A stretch of 64,000 nt of DNA, from positions 62,001-126,000 of the forward strand of contig CAJTEN010000010.1 in assembly GCA_910575245.1 (NCBI GenBank), given 5' to 3'. Source of the stretch: Clostridia bacterium (GTDB taxonomy: Bacteria > Bacillota > Clostridia > Lachnospirales > Lachnospiraceae). Made by a program: the position numbers and the translations under genes. The notes under the pieces are model-generated. The model was not told the DNA's origin. It worked only from the letters and a program-made list of their open reading frames with translations, and ran no database searches. This document shows, piece after piece, positions 18,866 through 28,394 of the stretch (its first letter is position 1; each line of letters opens with the position of its first letter).

Positions 18866-20095
18866 TTATTTATTATTCCTGCTTAGGAAGCCGGGAATCT
18901 GCAAGGATTTCTCCTCGATGGAACTCTTGATATCGCCCGACTTGTTGATGCCGCTTATCGGTTTAAGCGGCGTAGAGCCAGCCTGCCCTGTCACCGTTCC
19001 TGCTGAACGGGCGCCCTGCCTTAGTCCTGAAGGCGCTGTGAAATTGCCGAGATTTGCCCCCGGAACGGCGCCGGGCTGCTTACCCTGAAGGGAAGTAGGT
19101 GTTATGTACCCGGACTTGAAGCCAAGGCCGCCTGCCTGCTTCGCCTTCTCCTCAATACCGGTAGCAATGATCGTAATATTGCAGGTGTCTGTCATGTTCG
19201 CATCATACATGGCTCCGAAAATAATATTCACTTCGTCTCCGGTCAGCTCCTGTACATAGCTTGCGGCATCGGAAGCGTCCGCCAGAGAAATGTCACCCGA
19301 TACATTGATGATAACGTGGGTAGCCCCGGAAATGGTAGTCTCCAGAAGCGGACTCTCCACAGCCATCTTAACAGCCTCGCTGGCCTTGTCATCTCCCTTA
19401 CCGGTACCGATCCCGATATGCGCGATACCCTTGTCCTTCATGACTGTCTGGATATCGGCGAAATCCAGGTTAATAACAGAAGGCACATTAATAAGATCCG
19501 TAATACCCTGCACTGCCTGCTGCAGCACCTCATCCGCTTTCTTCAGGGCATCCGGCATGGTTGTCCTTCTGTCAACGATTTCAAGGAGCTTATCGTTCGG
19601 TATTACGATAAGCGTGTCGACATTATCCTTAATCTTCTCAATTCCTGCAAGCGCATTGGTCATCCGGGCCTTCGCCTCGAAGCGGAAAGGCTTGGTCACA
19701 ACACCCACTGTCAGGATTCCCATATCCTTGGCAAGCTTGGCAACCACAGGCGCTGCTCCCGTACCGGTACCGCCGCCCATACCACAGGTAACGAATACCA
19801 TATCCGCACCCTTGAGCGCCGCCGCCACTTCGTCTGAGGTCTCCTCGGCCGCTTTCTCACCAATCTCCGGCTTAGCGCCTGCACCAAGTCCCTTCGTCAG
19901 CTTCTCTCCAATCTGTAACAGAGTAGGCGCCTTACATAACTGCAGTGCCTGTTTATCCGTATTGATCCCGATAAACTCCACCCCGCCAATTTCTTCATCT
20001 ATCATTCTATTTACAGCGTTATTTCCTGCACCGCCAACCCCTACTACAATGATCTTAGCTGCAGAATCAGCATCATTCGACTTAATCTCAAGCAA
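18866..20095 (-). CDS. ftsZ: Cell division protein FtsZ
   Basis: Tubulin-like GTPase that forms the division ring. [14 protein letters not shown] and the tubulin signature [13 protein letters not shown] are present, followed by the T7 synergy loop (NLDFADI) and a variable linker. The tail [13 protein letters not shown] is the conserved C-terminal peptide that binds FtsA/SepF-type partners. The TTG start (M-L-E-I-K-S-N-D) is seven bases after AGAAGGAGG. In-frame ATGs upstream lie before that ribosome site and are discounted. 409 residues. Confidence 0.97.
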   Translation of the reverse strand: MLEIKSNDADSAAKIIVVGVGGAGNNAVNRMIDEEIGGVEFIGINTDKQALQLCKAPTLLQIGEKLTKGLGAGAKPEIGEKAAEETSDEVAAALKGADMVFVTCGMGGGTGTGAAPVVAKLAKDMGILTVGVVTKPFRFEAKARMTNALAGIEKIKDNVDTLIVIPNDKLLEIVDRRTTMPDALKKADEVLQQAVQGITDLINVPSVINLDFADIQTVMKDKGIAHIGIGTGKGDDKASEAVKMAVESPLLETTISGATHVIINVSGDISLADASDAASYVQELTGDEVNIIFGAMYDANMTDTCNITIIATGIEEKAKQAGGLGFKSGYITPTSLQGKQPGAVPGANLGNFTAPSGLRQGARSAGTVTGQAGSTPLKPISGINKSGDIKSSIEEKSLQIPGFLSRNNK

Positions 20096-20148
20096 GGTAC
20101 GTCCTCCTTCTATCTCCATGCATAAACTCTCATAATTTCTCATAGATT

Positions 20149-20177
20149 ATCATATAATTATTTTTCAAAATTCGCAA
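20149..20177 (-). promoter_or_regulatory. ftsZ promoter
   Basis: TTGCGA, a 17-base AT-rich spacer and TATGAT on the minus strand, about 55 bases upstream of the ftsZ start. Together with the downstream terminator it makes ftsZ separately expressible. Confidence 0.65.
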
Positions 20178-20220
20178 CCCATTTTTTGTGTTTTTTACTT
20201 CTGCCATTAATTTCCATCTG

Positions 20221-20248
20221 GCAGTTCAGCCTTCGGCTTCCCTGTTAC
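20221..20248. repeat. GTAACAG/CTGAACTG palindrome, divIB-ftsZ gap
   Basis: GCAGTTCAGCC, TTC, GGCTTCCCTGTTAC: the same unit that carries the MITE next to aroE, here uninterrupted and with a one-base change in the outer arm. Confidence 0.6.
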
Positions 20249-20273
20249 CATATCCGGCCCTCATCTTCCATGA

Positions 20274-21176
20274 TCACTCTTCCTTCTCCGTTTGGCCCGA
20301 ATCCTCCTCATCTGCAGGATAAGGAGCCGTCTCCTTATCCTGCTCGAAACTATAGGATTTGGTGTCTTCACTGTACTCCCGCATATCCAGCACTCCGCTT
20401 TTTCCCAGCAGATCCGGCAAAATATACTGCAGCTTCATGATCTTTTCTTCAATATAAATATCGTTTCCCAATGCAACCCTGGCATCTCCGAACAACAAAG
20501 TGACCTGATAATCCGAGCCGAAATAGATCTTGTCCGCTGCCATGGAATACTTGTCCAGCTGCTGGGTGATGCCAAGAATTTCCGTGAAAATTTCCGGTTT
20601 ATCCACAGGCAGAGGCTCATGCAGGATCACATGGTCGAATTTCAGTCCTGTCACCTGCGGTATCCCTTCTGTTTTCTCCGTAGAGGTTTCCACCACAATT
20701 CCGTCCTTGTCAAAATACACATACCTTCCCAGATAAGTCACATATCCGGCAAGCGCCTTCTCATAAACCGTGATCCTGATCGTATCTCTCGCTTCGACCG
20801 TTACGTCCATCGTCTGTATGAAGGGGACATCGTCAATCCCCTTATCTCTGTATTTCAGAGATAAGAACAGAGAATTATTTCCGTAAGGGCCACCCATCAC
20901 CATCTCCATGATCTCTTCATTTGTATAATGAATATTGCCATCTACATACACCGTCGTAACTGTGTAGTTATTGATAATATAAAAATAGGCTGCCGTCAGA
21001 AAAGCAAACAGCGCAAGAAGAATGGCGGACAGAATGATAGTTCTTTTCGTTTTATCAAAGCGCAGCTTTTCTTTCCGCCCGCCCTTATTTCTCTCCAGTT
21101 TTATATCATCATTTTTCACAAGACGCAGATTCGTATTCTTTTTCTTTCCCTTATTAACCGCTTTCTTGTTACTCAT
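20274..21176 (-). CDS. divIB: Cell division protein DivIB/FtsQ
   Basis: Bitopic division protein of the FtsL-DivIC-DivIB complex. 300 residues: a basic cytoplasmic N-terminus of about 48, one membrane helix (TIILSAILLALFAFLTAAYFYI), a POTRA domain (VTTVYVDGNIHYTNEEIMEMV), a beta domain and an acidic, probably disordered tail. It follows murA by nine bases. Confidence 0.9.
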   Translation of the reverse strand: MSNKKAVNKGKKKNTNLRLVKNDDIKLERNKGGRKEKLRFDKTKRTIILSAILLALFAFLTAAYFYIINNYTVTTVYVDGNIHYTNEEIMEMVMGGPYGNNSLFLSLKYRDKGIDDVPFIQTMDVTVEARDTIRITVYEKALAGYVTYLGRYVYFDKDGIVVETSTEKTEGIPQVTGLKFDHVILHEPLPVDKPEIFTEILGITQQLDKYSMAADKIYFGSDYQVTLLFGDARVALGNDIYIEEKIMKLQYILPDLLGKSGVLDMREYSEDTKSYSFEQDKETAPYPADEEDSGQTEKEE

Positions 21177-21185
21177 CCATAAACC

Positions 21186-22436
21186 TCATGCATGTTCTAT
21201 ATCCGCCCCCAGATTTCGCAGATGCAAAACGATATCCTCATATCCTCTGTCAATATAATGACGGTTAATTACGATACTGGTTCCTTCTGCCGCAAGTGCC
21301 GCCACGATGAGAGCCGCTCCGCCCCGGAGTTCTTCCGCCTGCACGATTGCACCGTGCAGCTTACCCTGACCGCTAATATATGCCGTATTTCCCCGTATAC
21401 TGATATCAGCCCCCATCTTAAGCAGTTCCGGAACGATCCGGAAGCGATTCTCGAATACCTTCTCTTCAATCTGACCGGAATGCCCCGACACAGCCATTGT
21501 CACCATAAAAGGAGACTGCATATCCGTAGGGAATGCCGGATAGCATCCTGTCTTAAGTACCCCCGGGAGTCTCTCGCAGGCCGGTCCGGTTACCAGAATC
21601 CCATCCGCGGCACACTCCACCGCCGCTCCCATCTCCCGGGCACAGGCCAGTACACTCTCCATATCCTGTGCCGGCGCGCCCTTCAGAAAAACACTGCCGC
21701 CGGTACACATGCACGCACACATATAAGTACCTGCCACGATCCGGTCCGCCGGCACACGGAATCTAACCGGCGTAAGCTTCTCCACGCCATGAATGATCAG
21801 TCTTCCACTGCCCTTTCCTTCAATCCTGGCTCCCGCCAGATTCAGAAAATCACATAATGCCTGTATCTCCGGCTCCTTCGCGGCCGGCTCAATCACCGTC
21901 ACACCCTCCGCCAATACGGCGGCAAGCAGCAGATTTTCCGTCACGCCCACACTGACAAAGGGCAGCCTGAACACGGTACCCTGCAGCCTTACGGCCCGGG
22001 CGGAAAAGCCCCTTTCCTGTTGTTCGGTCACAACTCCCATCTTCCGCAGGGACTGCAGATGCAGATCGATCGGCCTGGCGCCTATCACACAGCCTCCCGG
22101 ATACTCCATGCTGACACTGCCGATTCTTGCAAGCAGCGCTCCGAGAAGCATAATGGACGAACGCATCACTCCCACAGAATCAGCAGGCATATCGCACTCC
22201 GACAGCCCCTCTGTATTCACCCGCACAAGTGATCCGTCTCTTATGATTTTACACCCGAGACTTTCCAACAGTCTCTGCATATGATAGACATCAGATATGT
22301 CCGGGCAGTTCTCTATTTCGCAGGTACCGTTTATCAATAACGTCGCCGCAAGAATCGGCAGCGAAGCATTTTTTGACCCTTGTATCGCAGTCTGTCCATG
22401 CAGACAGTTACCACCATAGATACGAACAGCGTCCAT
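21186..22436 (-). CDS. murA: UDP-N-acetylglucosamine 1-carboxyvinyltransferase
   Basis: First committed step of peptidoglycan synthesis: transfers enolpyruvate from PEP to UDP-GlcNAc. The active-site cysteine is residue 116 in GGCVIGARPIDLH, so the enzyme should be fosfomycin-sensitive. Also GSKNASLPILAA near the N-terminus, and FPTDMQ and the FENRF loop. 416 residues from an ATG seven bases after AGAGGT; 30 further upstream codons lack a ribosome site. It occupies the place where murG/murB often sit. Confidence 0.95.
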   Translation of the reverse strand: MDAVRIYGGNCLHGQTAIQGSKNASLPILAATLLINGTCEIENCPDISDVYHMQRLLESLGCKIIRDGSLVRVNTEGLSECDMPADSVGVMRSSIMLLGALLARIGSVSMEYPGGCVIGARPIDLHLQSLRKMGVVTEQQERGFSARAVRLQGTVFRLPFVSVGVTENLLLAAVLAEGVTVIEPAAKEPEIQALCDFLNLAGARIEGKGSGRLIIHGVEKLTPVRFRVPADRIVAGTYMCACMCTGGSVFLKGAPAQDMESVLACAREMGAAVECAADGILVTGPACERLPGVLKTGCYPAFPTDMQSPFMVTMAVSGHSGQIEEKVFENRFRIVPELLKMGADISIRGNTAYISGQGKLHGAIVQAEELRGGAALIVAALAAEGTSIVINRHYIDRGYEDIVLHLRNLGADIEHA

Positions 22437-22575
22437 ATGATTTACCTCTAATCCAAAAATATGACCTATTCTATCTATATGGCTTTTGGCATAAAAGTTA
22501 TCTTGTCCCTCGGAAACTGTCGCCAAATAATCGTAACAGCATATGTAAGCTTAACACTATTACAGTGCAGACAAA

Positions 22576-23742
22576 TCACAGGTCTTTAAGCCGTATTCCT
22601 CTTGCGACACTTAAAACGAGTCCGATCTCGATCAGAAGAAACATGACGGAGGAACCGCCGTAGCTGATAAAGGGAAGCGAAATTCCCGTATTGGGAATGG
22701 TATTGGTCACCACCGCAATATTCAGGATCACCTGGATCGCAATATGCCCCAGCACACCCACCACAAGCAGTGCGCCAAACAGATCCGGCGCATTATTCGC
22801 AATCACCATGAAACGCCAGATCAGCAGAATAAACATAATAATAACCGCATAGCCGCCGAACAATCCCAGTTCCTCACATATAATGGAGAATATCATATCG
22901 TTCTGTGCCTCAGGGAGGAATCCCAGCTTCTGCATACTGTCACCCAGTCCCTTACCCAGCACGCCTCCGGAACCGATTGCATAGAGCGCCTGCAGTGTCT
23001 GGAATCCCTTGCCGTCAGCATATGCCTCCGGATTAAGCCATGCTAAAATACGGGCGCCTCTGAAATTCAGATTCTCCGTCTGGGACTGACCCATCTGGAC
23101 AATAACAAACACGATCAGCGCCGCTCCTGCCATACTCGCCAGCCCTAACAGAATAAACCTTTTGTAATCAGGACAGGCTACGAACAGCATCAGCACCGCA
23201 ATCCCCACCACGATAACGGCCGAACTCATATTCTGTGTAATCTTCCACAGCATCAACGCAATCGGCATAGGTACCAGGACCACCATCCAGAATCCTTTGC
23301 GGGAACGTATCTGCTTCCCCATGGTGCAGATCATACTGGCCAGGAATAAAATCATACACAGCTTGGCGACCTCCGCCGGCTGCAGGGAGATCGGCCCTAT
23401 GTAAAGCCAGCGCTTGGCGCCATTGGCTTCATGTCCGAAGGGAATAATCAGCAGGATCAGCACCACCGATACGATATAGCCAATCACGGCAAACCGCTCC
23501 CAGAAATGATAAGGAATATTCGCCACAAAAATCATGGCGACCAATCCCAGTATCGTGGCAAAAATCTGCTTCTTTAAGTAGTACGCGGAATCCCCGAAAT
23601 CCAGATTCGCCTCATAGTAGCTGGTGGAATATACCATAAGCAGTCCGAATGCCAAAAGAAACAGCACAATAAACAGCAGACTGTAATCCATGAAATTCTC
23701 ACTATTTGATTTTCCTCTGCGGGATGAACTTCTCTGAGCCAC
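22576..23742 (-). CDS. ftsW: FtsW/SpoVE-type peptidoglycan glycosyltransferase
   Basis: SEDS-family polymerase for septal peptidoglycan. 388 residues with about ten membrane helices. Family motifs are GANGAKRWLYIGPISLQPAEVAK, GLGLGDSMQKLGFLPEAQNDMIF (read as GKGLGDS) and the C-terminal ISYGGSS. The GTG start abuts the murD stop, with GGAGG 11 bases upstream. Vegetative FtsW and sporulation SpoVE cannot be told apart from sequence alone. Confidence 0.93.
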   Translation of the reverse strand: MAQRSSSRRGKSNSENFMDYSLLFIVLFLLAFGLLMVYSTSYYEANLDFGDSAYYLKKQIFATILGLVAMIFVANIPYHFWERFAVIGYIVSVVLILLIIPFGHEANGAKRWLYIGPISLQPAEVAKLCMILFLASMICTMGKQIRSRKGFWMVVLVPMPIALMLWKITQNMSSAVIVVGIAVLMLFVACPDYKRFILLGLASMAGAALIVFVIVQMGQSQTENLNFRGARILAWLNPEAYADGKGFQTLQALYAIGSGGVLGKGLGDSMQKLGFLPEAQNDMIFSIICEELGLFGGYAVIIMFILLIWRFMVIANNAPDLFGALLVVGVLGHIAIQVILNIAVVTNTIPNTGISLPFISYGGSSVMFLLIEIGLVLSVARGIRLKDL

Positions 23743-25119
23743 TTATTCCGATTCCTCCAATTGATTTACCAGTTCCTTAAAAAGTCTCCCCCTGACCTCA
23801 TAATTAGGAAACATCCCCCAGCTTGCACAGGCGGGTGACAGCAGTACCGCGTCTCCCTTCACTGCTTCCTTCACACAAACCGCAAACGCTTCCTCAAAAC
23901 TGTCTGCCAGGACAATATTCCCGACACCGTGCGCTCTTGCACACTCCGCGATCTTCTCTCTTGTCTGCCCGATCAGGACCAGACATTTAACCTTATCTTC
24001 AAAGGCCTCTATCCAGGCATCATACTCGCTCTGCTTATCATAACCTCCGCCGATCAGGACAGTAGGCTTATTCATAGCCTTGATTCCCTGAATGGCAGCA
24101 TCGGGATTCGTCCCTTTGGAATCATTGTAATATTCCACCCCGTTCTTAGTTGCCACGTACTCTATCCGGTGCTCCACTGCCTTAAACTCCCTGACCACCG
24201 CAAGAATTCTGTCCATCGGCACGCCCATGGCCTGGGTAATGGCAATTGCCGCCATCACATTTTCCACATTGCAGGTTCCCACCAGATTCATGTCATGAAT
24301 ATTCATGACATGGGTAATCCTGCCCTCTACGGCCTGACAGATCTCTTCTCCCTCCTGATAGAAGCCGTTTAGAAGCCTGTGTCCGGAAGAAAACCATACA
24401 ACCCGGGCCGGGCACCTTTCTCCGAAAGCTCTTGTGTAGCTGTTATCATAGTTCAGCACACACACTTGCTCTTTCGTCTGATTAGATGCGATGGCTTCCT
24501 TAACTGCCGCATAATTCTCCATCGTATGATGTCTGTTTAAATGATCCGGTGTGATGTTCAGAATCGCCGAAACATCCGGCCGGAATGCTTCTATCGTCTC
24601 CAGCTGAAAGCTGGAGATCTCCGCCACCGTCACAGTGTCCTCTGTGGCATCCATTGCGGTAAGGGTGTAAGGATTCCCGATATTTCCCACCACATCTACA
24701 TCCTGGCAATAAGCTGCCATGATTGCCCCTACCAGGGAAGTGGTAGTAGTCTTGCCGTTGGTGCCTGTAATCCCGACCACCCTGCCGCTGCCGATGCGGT
24801 AAGCCAGCTCGATCTCGCCCCACACAGGAATGCCTTCTTTCCGGAATCTGCCCACAAACTCCGTATCTGTCGGCACACCGGGACTTACGACTACCAGTTC
24901 CACTGTCCTTGCCGTATCCTCCGGTAAAACTCCCAGAAGAATCTCTACCGCGATATCAGGCGCAAGCTTTGCGCGCACCTCTTCTTCTTTCAATGACTCA
25001 TTGGCATCATACAGCACCGGGAGAGCCCCTGTATAGTAAAGCGCCTGCACCGCACCGATTCCGCTGATTCCGGAACCTACCACCAACACTTTTTTATTTC
25101 TTAACTCCAGTATATCCAT
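23743..25119 (-). CDS. murD: UDP-N-acetylmuramoyl-L-alanine--D-glutamate ligase
   Basis: Adds D-glutamate to UDP-MurNAc-Ala. N-terminal Rossmann-like VLVVGSGISGIGAV, the ATP loop GITGTNGKTTTTSLVG, the central-domain ILNITPDHLNRH, and C-terminal YNDSKGTNPDA. 458 residues starting at MDILELRNKK, six bases after AAAGGA; an in-frame ATG two codons upstream overlaps the ribosome site and the longer upstream frame has no support. Confidence 0.97.
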   Translation of the reverse strand: MDILELRNKKVLVVGSGISGIGAVQALYYTGALPVLYDANESLKEEEVRAKLAPDIAVEILLGVLPEDTARTVELVVVSPGVPTDTEFVGRFRKEGIPVWGEIELAYRIGSGRVVGITGTNGKTTTTSLVGAIMAAYCQDVDVVGNIGNPYTLTAMDATEDTVTVAEISSFQLETIEAFRPDVSAILNITPDHLNRHHTMENYAAVKEAIASNQTKEQVCVLNYDNSYTRAFGERCPARVVWFSSGHRLLNGFYQEGEEICQAVEGRITHVMNIHDMNLVGTCNVENVMAAIAITQAMGVPMDRILAVVREFKAVEHRIEYVATKNGVEYYNDSKGTNPDAAIQGIKAMNKPTVLIGGGYDKQSEYDAWIEAFEDKVKCLVLIGQTREKIAECARAHGVGNIVLADSFEEAFAVCVKEAVKGDAVLLSPACASWGMFPNYEVRGRLFKELVNQLEESE

Positions 25120-25190
25120 TTTCATTCCTTTCTCCCGCCCATGCCGCTTCACGGTACAAGCACAGTCCCAACCGGACGGACTGTCTGCCG

Positions 25191-26150
25191 TCACCAGACG
25201 CCCATAAGCGCCACAAGGCACAGCAGCGCCGTCACTATGGAAAACACCGCCACCACCCTGGTTTCTGGCCAGCCGCACAATTCGAAGTGATGATGAATCG
25301 GCGCCATCTTAAAAATACGCCTGCCGCCCGTCAGTTTAAAATAAACAACCTGCAGCATAACAGACAATACCTCCGCCAGATAAATAAATCCCACAATCAC
25401 AATAAAAAGAGGCATCTGCATCATGTAAGCCGCAGCCGCCACAAAACCGCCCAGCGCAAGAGACCCGGTATCACCCATAAACACACTGGCCGGATGAACA
25501 TTAAACAGCAGAAACCCAAGAAGCGCTCCCGCCACCGCACAGGTAACCGGCTCGATACCGCTTCCCATACCGATCGCTGCCACACTGAAAAAAGTTGCCA
25601 CAAGTACGGTGACAGAACTGGCCAGGCCATCCAGGCCGTCCGTAAAATTAGTTCCGTTGCCGGTTCCGATCACAACAAAAAAAAGAACGGGAATATTCAT
25701 CCAGCCAAAATCCAGATACTGGTTATTAATAAAAGGCACCTTCATGGCCAGAGAAACATCCGTATACCGTGTCAGATAGAAAACAAAAACACCCGTTACC
25801 ACGATCTGCAGCAGAAATTTCTGCCATGCCTTAAGCCCCATGGAGCGCTTCCATACAACCTTAATATAGTCATCCAGAAAACCAATCAGCCCAAATCCCA
25901 ACATAAGGAACAGAACCGGAACAATCCCCGGACAATCCTTCACAAAGAAAACGGAAGTGATTACTACACTCATCAGAATGAGAATACCTCCCATGGTCGG
26001 TGTCCCGTTCTTCTTTAAATGGCTTTCCGGTCCCTCATCCCTGACAGTCTGCCCCACCTTAAGCCTGCGCAGAAAAGGAATCACCACCGGCCCCAGAACC
26101 ACACTGACCCCAAACGATAGCAATACCGACATCAAAATCGTTCTATCCAT
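25191..26150 (-). CDS. mraY: Phospho-N-acetylmuramoyl-pentapeptide-transferase
   Basis: Makes lipid I from UDP-MurNAc-pentapeptide and undecaprenyl phosphate. 319 residues, ten membrane helices. Conserved loops are FLDDYIKVV, NFTDGLDGLAS and the histidine motif IHHHFELCGW. The start (MDRTILMSV) follows GGAGG; an earlier in-frame ATG at the foot of a hairpin lacks a ribosome site. The upstream hairpin resembles one in front of murE. Confidence 0.96.
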   Translation of the reverse strand: MDRTILMSVLLSFGVSVVLGPVVIPFLRRLKVGQTVRDEGPESHLKKNGTPTMGGILILMSVVITSVFFVKDCPGIVPVLFLMLGFGLIGFLDDYIKVVWKRSMGLKAWQKFLLQIVVTGVFVFYLTRYTDVSLAMKVPFINNQYLDFGWMNIPVLFFVVIGTGNGTNFTDGLDGLASSVTVLVATFFSVAAIGMGSGIEPVTCAVAGALLGFLLFNVHPASVFMGDTGSLALGGFVAAAAYMMQMPLFIVIVGFIYLAEVLSVMLQVVYFKLTGGRRIFKMAPIHHHFELCGWPETRVVAVFSIVTALLCLVALMGVW

Positions 26151-26177
26151 AACACCTCCAGTGACTTCCTTTAACAT

Positions 26178-26238
26178 GGGACATAACTTAGTTGTTCTTA
26201 GGCTGCGTCCCTCGCAGCCTTAGCACAGCTTTATGTCC
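26178..26238 (-). promoter_or_regulatory. Long hairpin element between the SpoVD-like gene and mraY
   Basis: On the minus strand GGACATAA pairs with TTATGTCC, and inside are CTAA and TAAG flanking GGCTGCG/CGCAGCC. The stop codon of the upstream pbp gene lies in the first arm. A related hairpin with a different outer stem occurs upstream of murE. Confidence 0.65.
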
Positions 26239-27982
26239 TATTATAGTCCATCTCCTCCAAATATGGAAGAATGTTTTCGAAAAGCTGACGTACCACCGGC
26301 GCCGCTATCTGGCCGCCGTAATAAGTCCCCTGCGGATTATTGATGATTGCAACCGCGAGCACCTGTGGATCGTTGGCCGGCGCAAAGCCCAGGAAAGAAG
26401 CAATATATTTACCGCTGCCCCGGGGCAGTGTCTGGCTTGTAGCTGTCTTGCCGCCCACCCGGTATCCTTCCACCGCGCCGTTCTTGCCGCCTCCCTCCGC
26501 CACAACCTGCTCCAGAATATAGCGCATGGTCTCGGAGGTTTCTGCCGATACCACATTATCCCTGACAGGATAGGTAAAGACGTGGCTGTTGCTTCCGTCG
26601 CTGTCGGCCGCCCTGACCGCGAAATGCGGCGTCACTCTTCGCCCGCCGTTAATAATGGAAGAAGCAGTTACTGCCAGCTGGATCGGCGTAATCTGAAACG
26701 ACTGCCCGAAGGAGATCGTTGCAAGCTCCACCGGCCCGATATTCTCCACATTATGCATAATAGTGCCGGCTTCCCCGGGCAGGTCAATCCCTGTTCTGTC
26801 CAGCAGGCCGAATTGCTTGAAGTAAGAATAATACTGTTCCACCCCGATCCGCATTCCCACCGTGATAAATACCGGATTACAGGAGTTCATCGTTGCCTGC
26901 ACGAAATCTTCTGCTCCGTGGCCACCCACTTTATGGCAGCGTATTCTGCGGTCCTCAACCATAATATATCCCGGGCAGTTGAAGGTATCTGTGGGTTTGA
27001 CGGCTCCTGACTCCAGCCCTGCGGCTGCCGTAATGATCTTGAAAGTAGATCCCGGCTCATACGTATCATTGATGCAGCCGTTACGCCATATACCGTTTAA
27101 CAGATTCTGCTTTTCCTCTTCACTGACAGTCCCGGCATCCACCGTATCCGGCAGTGCATAGGGATCGTTCAGGTTAAACTCCGGGACATTAGCCATTGCA
27201 AGGATTTCCCCGTTTCCCGGATTCATGACAAGAATGGAAACACTGTCTGCCTCTTTCGTCTCCATGGTCTGCAGTGCAAGCTGCGTGGCATAACTCTGGA
27301 TATTCATATCCAGGCTGACATACAAGTCCTGTCCGTCTACTGGTTCAATCCTTTCTTCTCCCGCCTCCGCCACCTCGACGCCTTTGGCATCCGTCACTGT
27401 CAGGATTGTTCCCGATTCCCCCTGCAAATATTCCTCATAGATGACCTCCAGGCCGATGATCCCCTGATTATCGCCGCCGGTAAATCCCAGAACCTTCGAG
27501 GCCAGTGAATCATAGGGATAATAGCGCTTGTAATCTTCATCCACTTTCACGCCATCCAGGTCATACGTCCGGATGGCATCCCCGATACTCTTATCCACAT
27601 TGCTCTTAATCTTCTCTATCGATGAATATTTCTCTACTCTCTTTCTGACATAATCCTCCGAAAGACCCAGCTCTTTACACAGAACGGCAATCACTTCCTC
27701 CTGTTCCGTGATCTGATTATGGATCACGGATATCGTACACACCGTCTTATTATCTGCCAGTATCTTGCCGTTGGCATCTATGATCCTTCCTCTGGCCGCC
27801 TTGATACTGCGCTCCCGCTCATGAAGCTCTCTGGCCTTCATCGTATAATATTCCGACTGAAAGATCATCAGATATGCCAGCCGTGCCATTAATCCCACAA
27901 AGGCCGCTATGCACAGAAACAGCGCTGCCACGGTCTTACTCCGGTGATATGTCTTATGCAGATAAGGTGTTTCTTCTGTCAT
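26231..27982 (-). CDS. Class B penicillin-binding protein (SpoVD/FtsI type)
   Basis: Peptidoglycan DD-transpeptidase, 583 residues. N-terminal membrane helix (VAALFLCIAAFVGLMARLAYL), a dimerisation domain with GRIIDANGKILADN, and a transpeptidase domain with the active-site serine in EPGSTFK, SxN as NSCN, and KTAT where KTGT is expected. There are no obvious PASTA domains. The chosen ATG (MTEETPYLHKTYH) is eight bases after TGAGG; an in-frame ATG 20 codons upstream lacks a ribosome site. The last two codons and stop lie in the mraY hairpin. Confidence 0.9.
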   Translation of the reverse strand: MTEETPYLHKTYHRSKTVAALFLCIAAFVGLMARLAYLMIFQSEYYTMKARELHERERSIKAARGRIIDANGKILADNKTVCTISVIHNQITEQEEVIAVLCKELGLSEDYVRKRVEKYSSIEKIKSNVDKSIGDAIRTYDLDGVKVDEDYKRYYPYDSLASKVLGFTGGDNQGIIGLEVIYEEYLQGESGTILTVTDAKGVEVAEAGEERIEPVDGQDLYVSLDMNIQSYATQLALQTMETKEADSVSILVMNPGNGEILAMANVPEFNLNDPYALPDTVDAGTVSEEEKQNLLNGIWRNGCINDTYEPGSTFKIITAAAGLESGAVKPTDTFNCPGYIMVEDRRIRCHKVGGHGAEDFVQATMNSCNPVFITVGMRIGVEQYYSYFKQFGLLDRTGIDLPGEAGTIMHNVENIGPVELATISFGQSFQITPIQLAVTASSIINGGRRVTPHFAVRAADSDGSNSHVFTYPVRDNVVSAETSETMRYILEQVVAEGGGKNGAVEGYRVGGKTATSQTLPRGSGKYIASFLGFAPANDPQVLAVAIINNPQGTYYGGQIAAPVVRQLFENILPYLEEMDYNRT

Positions 27983-27988
27983 ACATAA

Positions 27989-28036
27989 AACCTCACAAAA
28001 GGTATTGATATAATCTATTACTTCTTTTGTGAGGTT
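27989..28036 (-). promoter_or_regulatory. Inverted repeat hiding the ribosome site of the SpoVD-like gene
   Basis: CTTTTGTGAGGTT and AACCTCACAAAAG are perfect 13-bp arms around a 22-base loop. The 3' arm on the transcript contains the GAGG ribosome site that precedes the ATG at 27982. The 5' arm overlaps the codons after the alternative upstream ATG. Confidence 0.6.
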
Positions 28037-28061
28037 ATTCATATTTCATGACTGTTTAAGT

Positions 28062-28352
28062 TCAATATTCTTTGAAAATTTCATCAATCCCGTAGGTTCT
28101 CATGAACGCCTCCAGTTCCTTCTCGTTCCTGATCAGTGTCACCTCCTCGAATTTACCCGTCCGGATATCCTTAAAACCCGCCACCTGTTCCCCGTTGCAA
28201 ATGCTGCATTTTAAAACCGGTTTCCGGGATTCCTTATCATATGCCTGTGCGCCGTGTGATGTCCGCCTGCCAGCTTTACCGCTTCGCGCTTCATCCACCA
28301 GCTTTGCCGCCGCTGCCAGCAGCCCACTTATATCGCTTGCAAACTTTAACAT
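28062..28352 (-). CDS. Small CxxC protein between two penicillin-binding protein genes
   Basis: 96 residues; family not recognised. A helical N-terminus (MLKFASDISGLLAAAAKLVDEA), a basic middle, a single CSIC pair within KPVLKCSICNGEQVAGFKDI and a helical C-terminus (NEKELEAFMRTYGIDEIFKEY). No membrane helix. One CxxC could bind metal as a dimer. It is preceded by GGAGAGAG and packed 42 bases after one pbp gene and upstream of the other, so it is co-transcribed with the division cluster. Confidence 0.75.
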   Translation of the reverse strand: MLKFASDISGLLAAAAKLVDEARSGKAGRRTSHGAQAYDKESRKPVLKCSICNGEQVAGFKDIRTGKFEEVTLIRNEKELEAFMRTYGIDEIFKEY

Positions 28353-28394
28353 TTTCTCTCTCCATCCACAGACTTTACAGATTCGGCAGTCACC

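Noticed and set aside
25120..25278. 53-codon upstream extension of murD
   Set aside because: It reads back over the mraY 3' end and lacks a ribosome site; MDILELRNKK fits the family start.
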